Of a DNA stretch of 64,000 bases, positions 11,527 to 26,109 are shown piece after piece. Source of the stretch: Trichobilharzia szidati (lineage: Eukaryota; Platyhelminthes; Trematoda; Strigeidida; Schistosomatidae); the NCBI GenBank assembly GCA_944472155.2, contig OX235277.1:19168804-19232803 (forward strand), given 5' to 3'. The position numbers and the translations under genes are program-made. The notes below the pieces were generated by a model, which was given only the letters and a program-made list of their open reading frames with translations, did not search any database and was not told where the DNA came from. Position 1 is the first letter of the stretch, and each line of letters starts with the position of its first letter.

Positions 11527-14500
11527 TTTTGTAGGACATCCACTTTGCTTTTTGTTAAATAAGTTGGTAGGACGTAGAAAAATATCTATTAACAGGTAAA
11601 CATTTATTTAAATTTGTATTAACAGGCATAATGAGAAGCATTAAAATGTCGTTAAAATTGTATTCCACGTATTGAAGACTTTACATTACCATTAGTTGAG
11701 TAACATTCTTTGAACACTGTTCGCCACTATTGCTGAAAAGGATTGAAAAGAACACTGAAGCATTAGTATTTTGTCAGTACACTTGACACACTTCAAAACT
11801 CAGTTAAGAGAATTCGGTGCTGCATATGCAAAAACAACAGTTTTGCGATACTTTGAAATTCAACGAGAAGAAATTTTTATTACTCCTTTGGCTCTTGAAT
11901 GAATCATTATAAACTTTCAAAATGTGTCACTTTTGTTAACATTCACGATATATGTTTCGAAAAGCTTAACACACACACGTTTCGCCTTTGAAACATTAGA
12001 GCAGATTTCTGCTGAAAATTTTTTACAATTTAGTAATTAAAATAATAATGACACCGCACATATGAATAATGAGATTTTGGTGATTACCAGGTGACGATAA
12101 AATTATTCACATACGCTTTCATTTAAAAAGCTTTGATTATGCAGTAGTATATCTTAAAAGTTATTATCAAGTTATCTGTCCTGAGACTTTGAAATGAGGA
12201 GGTTGGACAGGATTCCCTGGGTAATTGAAGAACTGAGAGTTACACCAACGATAAATAACATATAACTTACCTAATAAACGTTTTTGCTTGAAGAATCACA
12301 GAACATTTTGACACTTTTAGTACATATTCAAAGCAGATAAGATCGCTATGTAATGTTGAAAACACGTTACGAGTGCTAACAGCCTTGTGTGTTGGAATAA
12401 TAATGAATGGTTATTTCTCTCAAACTACCTGTTTATTACACAGTGACAATCAGCTTCGTTTTTTACACATAAGGGAAAATCCTGATTCACTGCACTAATA
12501 TACAATAAATTCGTTACCGCTAGTAAAGATGAAGTTTATACAAACTAGATAAACCTATTCAGAAAGTTCACTGACAGAACTTTTATTCTGTATGCTTCAT
12601 TTCCTGTCGCAGATACACGGTCAAATCAATTGAATTATTTTTTTTCATTTGTCACATTCAAGAACGTCACAAGTGACTAATGTCAGAGATGCCATCCAGT
12701 GTTTCAGTTTGTTATCATACAAGATATTCACATTTTTAACGCTTTCACTTTCGGCTTTCTATGAACAAATACTCTTCACTATTATCCTGTTAATAAGCTA
12801 AGTATATGGAAACTCACAAGCGTAGAATCTCTTGAAGTCAGTATCAAAGTGATTCTGTCGGCGCATCCGTACTTTTATTTTCAAGCAGAGTCACGGTGAA
12901 ATTTCTGAGGTAAAAGTTCAAATGTAAGCTAATATTTTTATTGTTCACTTCATCTAAGAAAATGGTTTTAAGCATGAAGTAAGACTTCATGTATAATACA
13001 TTCATATGCATGAGTATACTGAACCAGTTATCTGTGTCCCATTGATCATGATTTTTCCTTTAATTTTTTGCCTAAATCTGAATGATGTATGTAGGTCACA
13101 GTACTCAATAAAAAGTCATTTGCTGAAGAATCTTAGTAATTAAAGTTGACACTGTTTTACCCATCTCATTGACAAGGTGATGCACGATATACATATGTGT
13201 ATATATGTACATTCAAGAGCGGATTTTCATTGGTTAACTTCAATAAGCATGAAAATGACTTTCATGGAGCATTGTCGGTTTGTGTCATATATTTATGGAG
13301 ATTGGGGTCATTGGGTTGATTAAAATTCTGTTTACATCTCAAACATTTGAAACATTGTTGTTTAGTGTGTGTGAAAATAGAGGCTAAGCAGAATGATACA
13401 GCATATAATGCTGCTTATTTAGCATATATGAGGAGCATACCTGGTGGACGCTTTCCTATACTCATATGAATCAACATGCTGTTTCTGTGTACTGCTTTTT
13501 CATATGCTTTTCAGATTCAGGGGAACTACCATCAGTACATGTAAACTGGCGCAGCGGTTATCTATGAGTCCACTTGAAAAATCCTTTGATTGGTAATCTG
13601 CTGTTGTGATGCTGGGGACGATTTCAGGTGAAAGAGAGACGTGCTTAAGGACAACAGCCAATAACCTCTGAAATAGACCGCTTTCCAAAATATTAACTGG
13701 AAATTACTAAGATACCATAACAACAGATGATAGATTGTATAAAGAGATATATACATGAAACAACATTTACTACTATTCGCATATTCTGTCCATACAGTTC
13801 ATTATCCTTCCAGCTTGAATAAATACTGAAACTATGGTGAATCTTAAAGTCTGAATTTTGGAACCTCACAAACGAAGTATTTAGGAGACGCTATTTTAAA
13901 AAACAATTTGTGCTTAAGTCAAGAAATGATTTCAGATGAAAAATCTTGTAATTAATATGCAATGGTCAACCACATCAATGAAATCTTTCAGTCTCTCTCC
14001 TCTTTTGTGAAAACAACTCACCATTTTGCCACTTGAGCTCCTGTTTGAAAATTTTCAATGGGAAAACTTTAGTCAGAATATTTCGGTAAGGGTATTTATT
14101 GTGTTTTCATATGTCCCATGTATGGTTTCTTTCTCCTGCATACGCCACAGATCAGTAGTCCCAGTGGATGATTCCGGTAATTTTGTATTCTATGAACTGG
14201 ACGGTTTACTTGCAAAGCTCTCATTGTCTTACTGGACAACATCTTCAGCACATATCTCGATTTGAGGCGAGCTTTCAGAATTCTCTGCGACTTTATCAGC
14301 CATCAATAACAAGGAAGTGACTTGTCCAAAAGTGAACTATTAAGTCAACAAGATGATCATTACCAACATTGGTGGAATAGAGAGTGAAAAATATACGAAA
14401 CGATCAAATACGTTCAGGGTCTCCAGGAGAGATGCTTTATGAATTTATATTGAAGTATGCGCTGAAGATGTTGTCTAGTGAGACAGTGGAAGCTTCGCAG

Positions 14501-15404
14501 CTGAAAGACTAACAAATAATTCAACACCAGTTATACGCATTTGAGTGTAGCTACTTAAAATAATAACATCTACACAAAATGAAAGAGTAGTTCAGTATCA
14601 TCAAGGGTGCATCAAATAAACGTCATTTCTGACACTTTCATGTAGAATGATGCTTGCCTGTTGATGTTCAACAAGAAAGTTGTTATTCCATGCATATTGA
14701 ACTAGAACTGATCACCCAAAAATATTTTTAAACATTTACAGACGTCGTACTGTTTATTCCGGAAGATTTTGAAATATATTTCACCTTATGGTTGAAGTCT
14801 TACGTCCTTGCCTAACTACGCTTTTCACAGTACGATGAAAATATTCACTCTCCGTCACGAGCTGGTAAGATATCGAGTGTTTGGTTATGTAAGAGCTTGG
14901 CTGCTATGTGTCACATGCACTTATTTCAGAAATGAGATAGCATATATATATATATACATTAATGCTATTCAAGACTCGTAATTTTTAAGGGAATATCTAA
15001 AGTGAGTTTAAATCAACCTGAGATGGGTAAATGTTAGTTTTCAATTAAAAAATAGTGCAATTATAAGGCGGTCAGGTTATTTCAAACTGAATCAAATATT
15101 CTTCTTCTAAACATTTGCTTTGATTTACCATCCTATGCAAATGTTTACTCGGAAGAAAGCATTCTTATCCTAAATATCTCGAAAACAATCCCATCACGCT
15201 TTGTTTTATTGTAAGTAAGCCGTCCAATGTCTATAAGGCTGTTGCCTAAATAATCCGAGTTTGAAACTGATAGGACAGCAGCTGTTGTATATTTAATACT
15301 GTGTGGATCTCAGTATCCACAAAAACTGTGAAATTATAACAAACAATTGCTTAAGCAAATTATTGAGCGTAAAATACAGTGGATAAAATGATTAAGTTCT
15401 TTCA
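11527..15404. other. Unassigned AT-rich stretch
   Basis: Nothing was assigned with confidence. Around 13545-13620 'ACTGGCGCAGCGGTTA' resembles an A box, but no B box follows, so a SINE is not called. A minus-strand AG|GTAAGT pair at about 12270 has no exon between its halves. A (TA)n run lies at about 14942-14957. Confidence 0.4.
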
Positions 15405-16191
15405 TCAAATCGAAAAATGCATTCTTATTTTCAGGTTTGTTTTGTTAGTAATTAAATTGGACGAAAGAGCTTTTCTCTGTGAACAAGGATATATTTCGTA
15501 TGTTAGCGTGTTTCCAGCCCTTCTTTCCATCCTTCCAATGTACTTGTTCCCGCAAGTCCTCGTAAACTCATAAACGCAGTTGGAGGTGACATCAGCAGGG
15601 TATTTATCCAGGTTTGTGTGGCTTATATAAGAAGTGGTGCTGTATAATATTATGCGTTCAGCTGCAGGGAAGCTTCCTTTTATTGCGCTTTTCAGTCTTT
15701 TGTCAATCTTTTGTGAAACTTCATCTCCTTTGAATGGGAGACAAATAAACACTTTCTTCTTTTCTACAGTTGGGCATTTTAATTTCTTATCTCTTTCTCT
15801 GCTACACTTTAGTATAAATTCTTTGAGGTATCTATTTTCTCTTAGGCATTTCTCAACGAAACCTTATTCTTCCTCCAACTTGTTCGGTGAACATAGCTTC
15901 CTGGCCTATCGTACAGTGTCCTTACTAATCCCGCTTGTAGCTTATAGGGCAGAAGCTGTGCTGGTGAAGGTATTGTTCAGTCCAGGTTTCTTTTCTGTAG
16001 ATGGACTTTTCAACTGTCCCATCGTTTCTTCTTTTTACACTTAGGTCCAGGAAATTGAATTCCTCGTTGTTTTCATATTCCATGATGAATTTAATGTGTG
16101 GGTGGATCTGGTCTGCAAATCTGGTCTTTCTTTCTCTATCCAAATTTATCACGGGAACCAAATGTATGAAATAAAAATAAGTATTTATCAT
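15405..16191 (-). mobile_element. Penelope-like element remnant: RT C-terminus and GIY-YIG endonuclease
   Basis: Minus-strand frames carry the two signatures of a Penelope-like element in the right order. At 16191-15925 is the end of the RT domain ('ENNEEFNFLDLSVKRR' then 'IYRKETWTEQYL'). At 15752-15405 is a GIY-YIG-type endonuclease start ('CVYEFTRTCGNKYIGRMERR'). The linker between them (about 15.93-15.75 kb) is out of frame. The core YIG triad is present, but the downstream catalytic part is scrambled, so it is not functional. The element lacks its N-terminal and RT palm motifs. The plus-strand frame at 15634-16044 is its antisense shadow. Confidence 0.8.
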
Positions 16192-19100
16192 AATGAAAGA
16201 AGGCTTACCATCGTCTGAATTTATATATATATATACATATATATATTATTATTAATCTACTTATGTCATGTGGAGGGTTGGCTAGCAAACAAAACGAATA
16301 TGCGAAAGCCATTTTCTACAGAAGACGTTAACTGAAAGTGTATCAAGTAGCTGTTGCAGGTGACAACAGTAGATGTCGATGTAATAATGTTTTCTACTAC
16401 ATGGGCGATTCAGATATAAATTGCTATACAGTAATGATCGACGGTACCAATAGACGTCTATAACATTACTTCTTTCTCACTGCATTTTAAGCTGTTAAAT
16501 ACTCCGAATTATTTCAGCCATAAGCTATTGAACTTCTTGAATTCAGAACGTCTTTAACATCTGAAATCCACCCACTGCAAATGTGCAACTCCAGTCACTC
16601 TTCAGAGGGTTAACGTACATGCAGTCACTATTTTTTCAAAACGTCTTTTCAAAGTCAGGTTTAAACACATAGATTTATGAATAGAATGTAATAAATTCAG
16701 CGTTGTAATTAAAACATTTTTCTGAATGTAGCAGGTTACTGTTGAACAGTAATTATTCATTTAATTATCTGTTCTGCGTTCCTCAGTCAGAAAATATCAG
16801 ACACCATTATAAATAGTTTCCAGTCAAAATTATGATTTCCAGGTGATGCTGTTTGCAAGGCATCTGAAGTGTGAAAATGAGAATATTGAATCATCAAAAT
16901 ATTTAATATAAATTTAGGTATTGACTTAAAATGATATGGTAGCCCATGATTTACTCACTTTCGCATGTCTTTACTATTGTTTAATAGAACAAGTAAGAAT
17001 CTTGAAAATCGTTTGCTTTTGGCAAAAACGTTTCAATATTCTTGTAAAAATTAAATTATTAGTTTAGATTTACCTCTAAGTTATTCCGCGTGTGCGATAT
17101 TTTCCTATTCATAACAACCCTCTTCAAAATGATATGATTGTCTGAACCCATAGAGATTTAGTGAGGTAGAATATTTCGTTATAATAAAGGTTTTTGTATT
17201 TCCCAATGAATGAAAAACAAAACGATATTGTAGAATATTTCGGTTTAAATCGTATTGATTGCTTGATAATTTCCGAAAAACTTTGTTAACAAACAAGGCA
17301 TTGTTCACATAGCAGTCAGTATCAACAGTGTTTAACTTTGAGCATTACTTATGAAATGTATAAGCTTTGATACTCATGCTCAATCACGCATCACCGCTAC
17401 ACACTAAGGATGATATAGGCGATGTCGCATGTGCAGAAACACTTCCAATATTCATGTGGATTTTTAATTCAGGGAAAGAGAGCGAAGGAATTGATAGAAT
17501 AAATGGATGTGAAATATGTGTATTATTACTGGAGTTAACGAATGGATAATCAAGAAATCTCATCAAAAAACTTTTCCCTTTCTAAATGGACCATAAAACT
17601 CAAAGAGAGGTGATTCTACACACACTTTGACTTCCCATTTCATGTAATATAAGTTATTGGAATTAGTCAAGGTGAAAATGTATTTCCCAAGTATATATTA
17701 GTAAAGTATGCTTGACATCCGTTTTTGTTGGATGACATGAGGTATCAGTTATGCACTGAAGAGATATGCTGATGAAAAAGAAATTTGCAACCTAACAAAA
17801 GTGGAATTATTTATACTGTGAACTTTCACTTAGTTCTAAGAAATACATAGAAGTCTGGTCGGAATCTGCCATGCATACTTTGGTTGCTTGATCCTCTAAT
17901 TAATTTTTTATGTGTTTTACAAATAGACAGTATGCATTCGACTGGAATGCAGCAACATGAAATTATTATCACATCACTGTCAGAAATCACTTTGAATTGT
18001 CTTGCTTGAATTTATTAGACGGGGTAAACATATGAAATAATACTATCTGGGTACCACTGAAGTTGACGAAATTCAGTCAAATTCAGATGGAAATGTTCAA
18101 ATTTTCGAGCATCAAAACAATGCTTCAAAAAATGCATTTGCTTTAGTTTGCTGTAATTTTAGAAATCAGCTGCGTTTTCACTGAGTAAATCATTCCAAAT
18201 TATTCAAGTCTGGTAGTTATGAACACACCTGACACTTTATCCATCTGTGGTTGTCATTATTATTTAAGTTCTCTTTTGATGTACTCAATGAATGTATTTA
18301 TAAGTATCATTGACACTATATTGTAAACAAGGGATTTAATGCACTGGAACATCTTGATAAATTATAAATGCATAGTCATTCCCTTCTGAAGTCCATTTAT
18401 TTTTGAAAAGAAAGTGAAGTATAAATCGGGACTAGAGGGGACGAAGACTTTACCAACAACACATTTAATACAAAGAGTGCATTTGAACGACTTCATTTCG
18501 AGATGCATCATGAAACTGTCGGAAAATACTATTCTGATATGACCTAATGGTCAGTAAATTGAATGTAATATATCACGTTTTGCTGGTTAGAAATTTCATA
18601 TATATCGTCAGTTGTAGAAGAGGTCGCTTTATTTTACTTTTTCAAGGAAGAATATTTCCAGCACCGTGACACATCACATCAGTGATGTTCGGTGGAAATA
18701 TACTTTTGGAAACAACTGCTACATATTAAGAATACATGGATATACTTGTTCTACTAAATCGTGTATTTCTCTGTTCATAACTTGTTTAGTGCTCCTTGTA
18801 ATTCAAATGCCTCAGTGCGTTAAGAAACTCGTGAACTTGCAAATAAGTCGGTGTTCTTCGCTAATGTTACCTGATGATCTCAATGTGTTAAGGGCATTGA
18901 TATTAGCGACCACTGTAACAAGTTTTAATTCACATAATAATTCTAATTTAAGTCCCTTTGAATTGTTTATTCACTGTCTTAATTCGTATTCCCAAGGCTT
19001 CCATTAGAAAAGTGATAAGTTAACCGACCAAAAATGTTTACTCACGGCAGTCTTCAAAAAGTTGCAGATAATTACAGTTCATTGAAAACAAATCTAAGAA

Positions 19101-19254
19101 TAACATTTTACTCGGTGTTTCAGTGTTTCCACATTAAAACTTGTAGTAAGTAATAATAAAATATAATAATATAAGCATTTGATATTTTTAATGAACGAGA
19201 TAGACTAATTGGTGTTTAATCACACATTCTTAATACTACTATCTGCAGACCACG
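16192..19254. other. Unassigned AT-rich stretch
   Basis: Begins with a (TA)n-rich patch at about 16219-16252. A 113-codon plus-strand frame at 18666-19007 includes a hydrophobic run ('ISLFITCLVLLVI') that could be a membrane segment. It has no splice, TATA or repeat support and its length is attainable by chance. Confidence 0.35.
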
Positions 19255-19483
19255 TTAAATCCTCCTTTTGTTTCTTCGAGTTTCCAGTTGGCAATCGGAC
19301 TGCAGTCACAACGGTATGAACCTTCAGTACCAGTGTCGTCTTGTGACGGTTGAGCTGCTATCACACCCTTACTTTTTAACGGTCTAATCACCGGGTGAAC
19401 CTGTTTCAGGAGTGCGTCGAGGCACTACCGAACCGGGACAACACTCATGGCTGGCGAGTATTCAACCGCTAAACCACCAACGC
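19255..19483 (-). repeat. tRNA-derived SINE, family C
   Basis: The minus-strand head, 19483-19414 (70 nt), folds as a tRNA. The acceptor strands GCGTTGG and CTCGACGC pair over about 7 bp with wobble. The A-box-like segment is 'GTGGTTTAGCGGTTGAA' and the B-box-like segment 'CCCGGTTCGGTAG'. The body continues to about 19255 and differs from the other families. Local GC content is higher than the surroundings, which helps set the limits. Confidence 0.6.
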
Positions 19484-22400
19484 AAAAACGCATTATGAAA
19501 CACACAAATGCAAACCGTGAGCAGTCTGAGTGTCTATACAAAATTACTGTGTAAGTGAAATTCACATATTCAGATGATATTTGGAATAGGTAGTGCATAA
19601 CGGCACTAGGGGGACCTTTTCTCTAAATCCTTTGTAGTATAAGTACTTGTGACGACTTATTTTGTTTGCACTTGTCTACGTCATCAACCAAATTAATGAC
19701 ACTGTGTTTTCATAGCGGATTTCATTTTTATCTAACATTATATGTGAAGTGGGAATTTTATTACACACCATACAATGTTCACAAATTATTCAATTGTATG
19801 GTGATGGCTAACACTCATCAGTTCAAAGAATTTGAAATGATGTAATTTTTATCAGTCACTTACTTTTAATGAAATCCCTCTAATCTGCTTTCAATAAATG
19901 CCTTTTGTGGATGCGACAGGTTATGTTCATTATCGAAGACAGCTGCATGCTGTGATGTGTAATACATTATACCAATCATAGCAAATAAATCATCCTTATT
20001 GCATAAACTGTACATCAATTACTACAGCAAATATCATCATAAATCTATTTAGGCTGTTTCAGTTTAGAAATGCAGCGGTGATTCGAAACTTTTGTAGTCT
20101 CAGATAAATACAAAAGTATAATAAAGCAAAAGTGAACTTACAATTATCTAGATTGAATACAGTATTTAGACTATTTATACTTGTTTTAGGATGCTAAATT
20201 GGTAATAGTATAAATAGCTTTTATACCGTAAAAATAATATTCCACCATCTTACATTTGTAATCAGACTTGGTAAACTGTTATCCTCCAATTCTATTCTCA
20301 CAATTCTAGCCATGTAAAACATGTCACACTGTAATAACTTTTGAGTCTGAGATGAAACAATTTATCTTATTCTGAAACAATCATCTATTTGACCTTGTCT
20401 CTAGTAGTTTCCTCTTATCATGTATTTCTCGATATATTATATATATGTTATACGTCGACATGTATTGTATAATTCGGTTTAATGATGATTAGGCAGACTT
20501 TGAATGCATCCAGTGTTAATAAATAACTCACATGCTCTGTCTGGTTTTAATAAACAATACAATACATCAATCTACTCAGTGCATAGAAAATCAAACCGGA
20601 GTTAATGTTAATACGCTTGGAAATAAAGGTGTGTTATGGACGCCTCTGAGCAACTGGAATCATATCAGAAGTGTTTGTGCCCAGGACGTCCGCAAAACGT
20701 TTTCTGTAAAGAGGCATTTACGTAGTAGTTGTCAATAAATATCCTGAAACAATATAAAGTGCTTGTTGCATATATATAGTTCACTTACACATAATGTCTA
20801 CGTTGAGGTTGGAAATCATGAGGTACAATATAGTAAGATTATGAAATGACATTGTAAATAATACAAATTACAGGCGTATATTCACACTTTCATTCGCATA
20901 TCTTTTCCTTCAATTTTTCTGTGTTTCTCATCAGTCACAGCGTGTGGAAAGTTGTATTTAATTATTAAAAATAACACACAATTTGCATAAATGGAATGCA
21001 GAGTTTTATTGCTGCTTCAAATTGTTGGTTGTGCCATGAAGTCTATCGCACTGAAGGAATTATTCTAAGACACTAATTTGAACACAAGTGAGGCTACTGT
21101 GTGGAAACCAAATCATTCTGTTGCTGGTGTTGTCCAATATTATAGCAATAATAAGTTAAGGTTAAATGAATGAAAAAAACTACTAGGTTTTGAATCTCAG
21201 TGTATAAAAAATCAACAATTATCCAAAACAGTTATTTGCACCTAATTGCACCTGCTGTCCTTTTAAGACTCAATACTTAATTCTGAAGTGAATGTTCTTG
21301 TTTGATTAGATTTGCTAGAACCTACGTCAGCTCACTAATTCAAAATGAATAGGAAGCGGAGGATTAATCACCAAAATGTTTTGAGTTACGCACAATATCA
21401 CTCACCAACTCTTTCTACAGTAAATCAAGTCAAATTTGTTGATATCTAAGGTTTTAAACAAATAGTATTTTCAAGTGCCAATGTACAGCTTGTATATGTA
21501 TTCACGTATAATCATGTGGGCAAATTTCAGACAGCACTGTTTGTCGATGGATTACTTTACATTGTCAGAATCAATCAAAATGGAGTGAATTGACAAAAGA
21601 TGAAATCAATTTTTGTGTGTAAAGGAAGAATTGATGGAATGAGAAGCCGTAGATATGCTTCTCATTACGAAATGTATGTTTGGAAGCTCACTAAATAATG
21701 TTTGACAGTAAATATTTTTAGATGTGCTTTCTATGATATGCCCGACTTGTTATTATTCAGCGAAATGAAACTTCACATTAATCATCGTAACTTCGCCTAA
21801 CTTGTTCCTCTTAATAAGTGAATTGTCCCGTCTGCCTCAGATCAAACTAACAAATGACGCACAATGAATTTCATTTTAACACATTATCGCCCAATATCAG
21901 TTCAATGAAGCTCCAAATTTTCACCGAACAAAAATCGCATGAAATAAACTATCAATTTACTGAAGAGTGACGGGTAACTAAATCGCTTCATTCACTGTTT
22001 GATCACTACGTTAACTTGCAAGTCTATAATGAAATTTGAAAAAGCACTGTTCATATTACCCTTCCATTCTCGAATAATTTCTCAATGAACATAAAAGGAT
22101 TAAACTTCAGGAGTGTTCGGACGATTTATTGCGAGGTTCGTGTGTACTGTCAATCCTACTTTACAGTGAATGAAGGCCGAAATCTGACTACAAGACAGTT
22201 TGATGCATACGGGAACCATAACTATCCATGAAGTGCTCTCCCACAACATTCAAAACCTCCAGAAGTTCGCTTTTACAGCGAATCGTATGAAAACCAGGTA
22301 AACACTTCTGAATGAACAACTTACCGCCATTAACTAATAATTTGAACAAAATGAAGAATTACCATATTGAGATTCATGTCGTTAGACTTTCTAGATTTTC

Positions 22401-22899
22401 TACTAAAAATCATATTGGTGAAAATTTGAGAGCTAATTTTAAGGTATATGCTTCTGTACTTTGTACTAAATGGCTAGTGTATGCTTGTTACAATGCACTA
22501 CATAACAAATTTTTTGTATTCAGTTTCTCAGTTTTTATAGGATATTTTCTAAACGAAAGATTCAATAAATCAGAATATCAAGGATGGCGTGATGCTACTC
22601 AACATTAAATAAAATTGACTGACGAAAACAATTTACTACGCTTTCAGGCGGAAAACCAATATGGTGTTTGTGGTGTCCGTACATGAAATGGAGAAAATCG
22701 TGTGAAGCGCAAATGAAAGCAGTCTAGTAATCATTTAACCAGCAAAGAATAATTGCATATAACTGCATGCGATGAGTGTGTACCACTGAAGCTCATAGCC
22801 ACAGCAGTTACTAAAGTAACGTGTCATGAGTGCTTCATCTCTCTATATATATAAACAATGGTATCAATAATACAAAACCATCCTCACTTTTTTCCCAGG
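19484..22899. other. Unassigned AT-rich stretch
   Basis: No gene or repeat was assigned. A 98-codon plus-strand frame at 22312-22608, followed directly by AATAAA, is Asn/Phe/Tyr-rich and has no start context or splice sites. Isolated GTAAGT sites on the minus strand near 20.14 and 20.79 kb, with AG 6 and 9 nt upstream, show how often such patterns arise by chance. Confidence 0.35.
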
Positions 22900-23254
22900 C
22901 TAATATGTGTATCAAAATATATCAAAGAATTAAAAATAAGGTATAATAAGATGAAGTGGTAGAAGCGAACCAGTCACTATGTAGTCAGACTCCTCGAATT
23001 TACCTACCCATCCTTCACTACAAAATTATAATTAAGCTTCTACCTGGTGGTCATTCATATATGAAATTCATTGATATATGTCACATAATTTTACTATCAA
23101 TATATCGTCTTATGTTCAAGTGAAACAACCTCCTTCGAACACCGAATGCTGGCCTTCGTAAATAAACTCGCTTCGCTTATTTCCGAAAACTATTCAGCAT
23201 AACATAGTGCATTAACCAGTCATAACGAATGGTGTTCTTCATGATTTACCAGTT

Positions 23255-23475
23255 CAAGAAGGTGTCATGCTCGAACTTGTTTCCACGAGATACGGTTCGC
23301 TCAATAACACTGTTCAGATATCACTGATTTCTGCTTTATTTTCTCTTTCCATGAATACGACTGGATGATGCAATCGTAATCCGACTACGTTCTTTCTGAT
23401 ATAAATCCATTTCTGTTTTTCATTTTATGCATTGGGACGCAAAATTCATGTATGTTGCACATACAGTAGCCATGT
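23255..23475 (-). pseudogene. Array module copy U0
   Basis: Conceptual minus-strand peptide 'GYCMCNIHEFCVPMHKMK' continues as 'RNGFISERT', a stop, then 'SDYDCIIQSYSWKEK'. It aligns residue for residue with U1 and U5. A stop after ISERT and later frame breaks make it non-coding. Further on, 'RTVSRGNKFEHDTF' parallels U1. Confidence 0.6.
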
Positions 23476-24199
23476 TGATACAGTATTTATAATCAGAGTG
23501 AACAAAATTCAGAGCTCGTGTTTAGCCAGCGTGTTTAGTAAAAAGTGATGTTCTCTATATCCGTAGACAAAAATGATCGAAATCATATGGAAATTATTGA
23601 ACTCACCCTTTTTCTTCTCTGAAGTAAATTATGAAATCATTTCAAAATTTCTTTCGATCATGAATAACATCATTAAGAAAGGGAAGCATTTAGAGAGCTA
23701 CAGCCAAAATATCATAATTTTCTACGAATATGAGGCGACATTCCAATGTACAATTTCGAAAATCTGATGATGCTCTTAACTGTCATTCAGTCGTATATAA
23801 GCTTTATCAGCGGATATAACATGCAGGAATGTCAGACTTGCATAACGGCAATCGAATCAAATCAGGAGTAATAGAGGCGCTCCTGTGAAATTTAAAACGC
23901 ATGATGAATCATCATTTCGAGTCCTGCCCCATTCGTCTCAGAAGCAAGTTGAACACGATAATACGTTATGTTATTGGCAAACTGTGATTAACAGGCCTAT
24001 TTATTCTTCAAATTTATAGGATACTTGTTACAGCCAGCATCAGATAAGGGACATGTTGACGACTTATTTCCGGGTAAACCGTAGTAGATGAGGTTAAGAA
24101 AGAGCTCAATACACCATATCAGCTAGGTAGGCTGTCGTCTAAGGAAATATCAACTCAAATTAAATGAATGGAACATGGTGAAATAAACGTAATAAGCAA

Positions 24200-25250
24200 A
24201 GATGAATTCCCTTCAGAATCGACCAACACCATCTAGAGACAGAAAACAAGCAAGCATTCTAGCTCTCCGACGAAAACAGAAGACTTACTTCCCGTAAGAA
24301 TACCAAGGCTGCAGGAGTGGAATTTGCAAATTGGGTCCTCCCAGAAGCACTGAGGACAGACACAGGGATGTCGGCTGACATATTTATGTCATTAATTCAA
24401 TGCGCGAAATGATTCAGGTCGAAGAAGTCACATGTGAATCAAATCTCGAAAACACGCATCACTACTGGACGGACTACGAAATCGTCAACACTTGACCTTA
24501 GCTTTACTGACTTTGAAATGACCTTAATAGCACTGACCACGAAGTAGTTTAGGAACTGATGTGTCATTCAGAAATGCATTGCTGGAAAAAGTTCAAAAAC
24601 ATCAGCCAACAGCTTCATGATGGTGCTGCTGCTAAGCACTTCACTACGACAGTGGCACTGAAGCGTTGGAATAAAACAAGGTCGTCTACTATTATTTATA
24701 TTCTTACTGATTATCATGGACAGGATCATGCAATAGACGATATGAGTGGGAATATGGACATTTGTTTAAAAACAGTATAGAAGTTCTGCGATTCTCGAAG
24801 GATTTGTGTCACATGTCTCACAAGCGCGATATACAAGTGGAAACGAAGCCAGAAAGGTTAAAGAAGCCAAGATGTCTTTCACTTTGCTTCACCGTCTGCA
24901 CATGTCTAAATGAAGTTCTTCTTTTCCACTCAGCTGGTGAGGTCATTTTAACTACAGGCGGCATGGATGAGGACTCCTATCTAAAGATCCAGAAACGGAA
25001 CAGGCGTTCATCACTGTGGAAATTCACCACACTCACGATGATGAACAAGATTCAAAACTTCAACCCTCACTTCACGTCACTGCTTCTGAATTGTTCAGAG
25101 ACTTGGCGAACTGGAGGAGAAAGCATTTAAGACAGGCTACACAACTTTGTATATAGATCATTTTTCTCTTTAGGGAATATCGGTGAGATTCGGTACAGAA
25201 GGAATAAGCAGCAAGAATCAGTCAACCATCAGTCGCTCAGACCATATGCA
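24200..25250 (+). mobile_element. Degenerate RTE-clade element inside the array
   Basis: Plus-strand fragments in RTE order: the 'K-A-A-G-x-x-F-A-N' linker at about 24305 (GKAAGPD-like), 'ISQQLHDGAAAK' at about 24600, 'HAIDDMSGNMDIC', 'FSKDLCHMSHKR' at about 24790 (relic of the FADD motif C block), then 'LTTGGMDEDSYLKIQ' and 'LLLNCSETWR' at 24950-25115 (YLGS/DEDIKARIG and LLYGSETWR blocks of the 58-kb element). The catalytic residues are lost. It separates array units U0 and U1, so it probably inserted after the first duplication. Confidence 0.75.
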
Positions 25251-26109
25251 GAAGTAAATGTGGATGAATTGCGAATATATTAGGAAGATACTTATAAACC
25301 AGACCGTCTACACTAAATCGAATGTGATGCGACGGTTATGGAGTCACACCATGAAATGCACAAAAATATATGGGGATCAATTGAAACATAAGTGGATGCC
25401 GTGAAAACACCGGGAAGTAGAAAAACACGCGATAGAAAGATGCACCTGAAATCCGAAATGAAAACTGGGATGGCATAAATGAACAGAAAATTCTTGTTTT
25501 TCCAAAAAATGAAAATACAAGGAATAAAAAATTGATAACGAGGAAAGTACTCAAATGTTCTCACTGTGTAGTGTCTCTAATAAGAAAAATGAATGATATT
25601 AAGAAGACACGTTACAATATGAATCTCTCAAAACATACTGAAATCCAACAAATTAATAAAAAACAGAGAATTATTGTAGGAAATAAAAGAAAACGAAATC
25701 ACAAATAACCGTTTCCTCACCATAATAACCGTCTGAGAAATGGAAAATAAATTAAGCCGGCGTGTATAGCGCTTATGAAAACAAATTGACCACACACATC
25801 AAAGGAAGCCAAAAATGTGATAATACAAAAAATTCCTAATAACTTCGGGAACATTTCACCGTAATACATCAAAAGCATACTGAAGGTTCCGCCTGTTGGT
25901 CATTCATGTATATATTCCATCAATATACATCCCATTAATTAGTTGTCAATGTGTCTCCTTATCCAATGTGCCAGTAAAACAACTGTGTTCAAATAACGAG
26001 TACTGGAATGTATAACTGAGTACACATTGAGCATTTGAGTAACGCAATTCACACCAATTATTAACATCTCTTTAATCTGTCAAATCGAATACTGTTTGTC
26101 AGGAAGATT

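Noticed and set aside
15634..16044. 136-codon plus-strand protein
   Set aside because: Antisense shadow of the Penelope-like element, whose minus strand carries recognisable motifs.
18666..19007. 113-codon membrane protein
   Set aside because: Has one hydrophobic run but no start context, splice sites or repeats. Its length is reachable by chance in 64 kb.
1018..20800. Isolated AG-short-GTAAGT patterns at about 1.02, 7.84, 10.16, 12.27, 20.14 and 20.79 kb as micro-exons
   Set aside because: No phase-compatible partners, promoter or terminal exon nearby, and some contain stops. They show the chance background for such patterns.
22312..22608. 98-codon plus-strand gene with AATAAA
   Set aside because: Asn/Phe/Tyr-biased composition, no promoter or splice support. 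AATAAA is common in such DNA.
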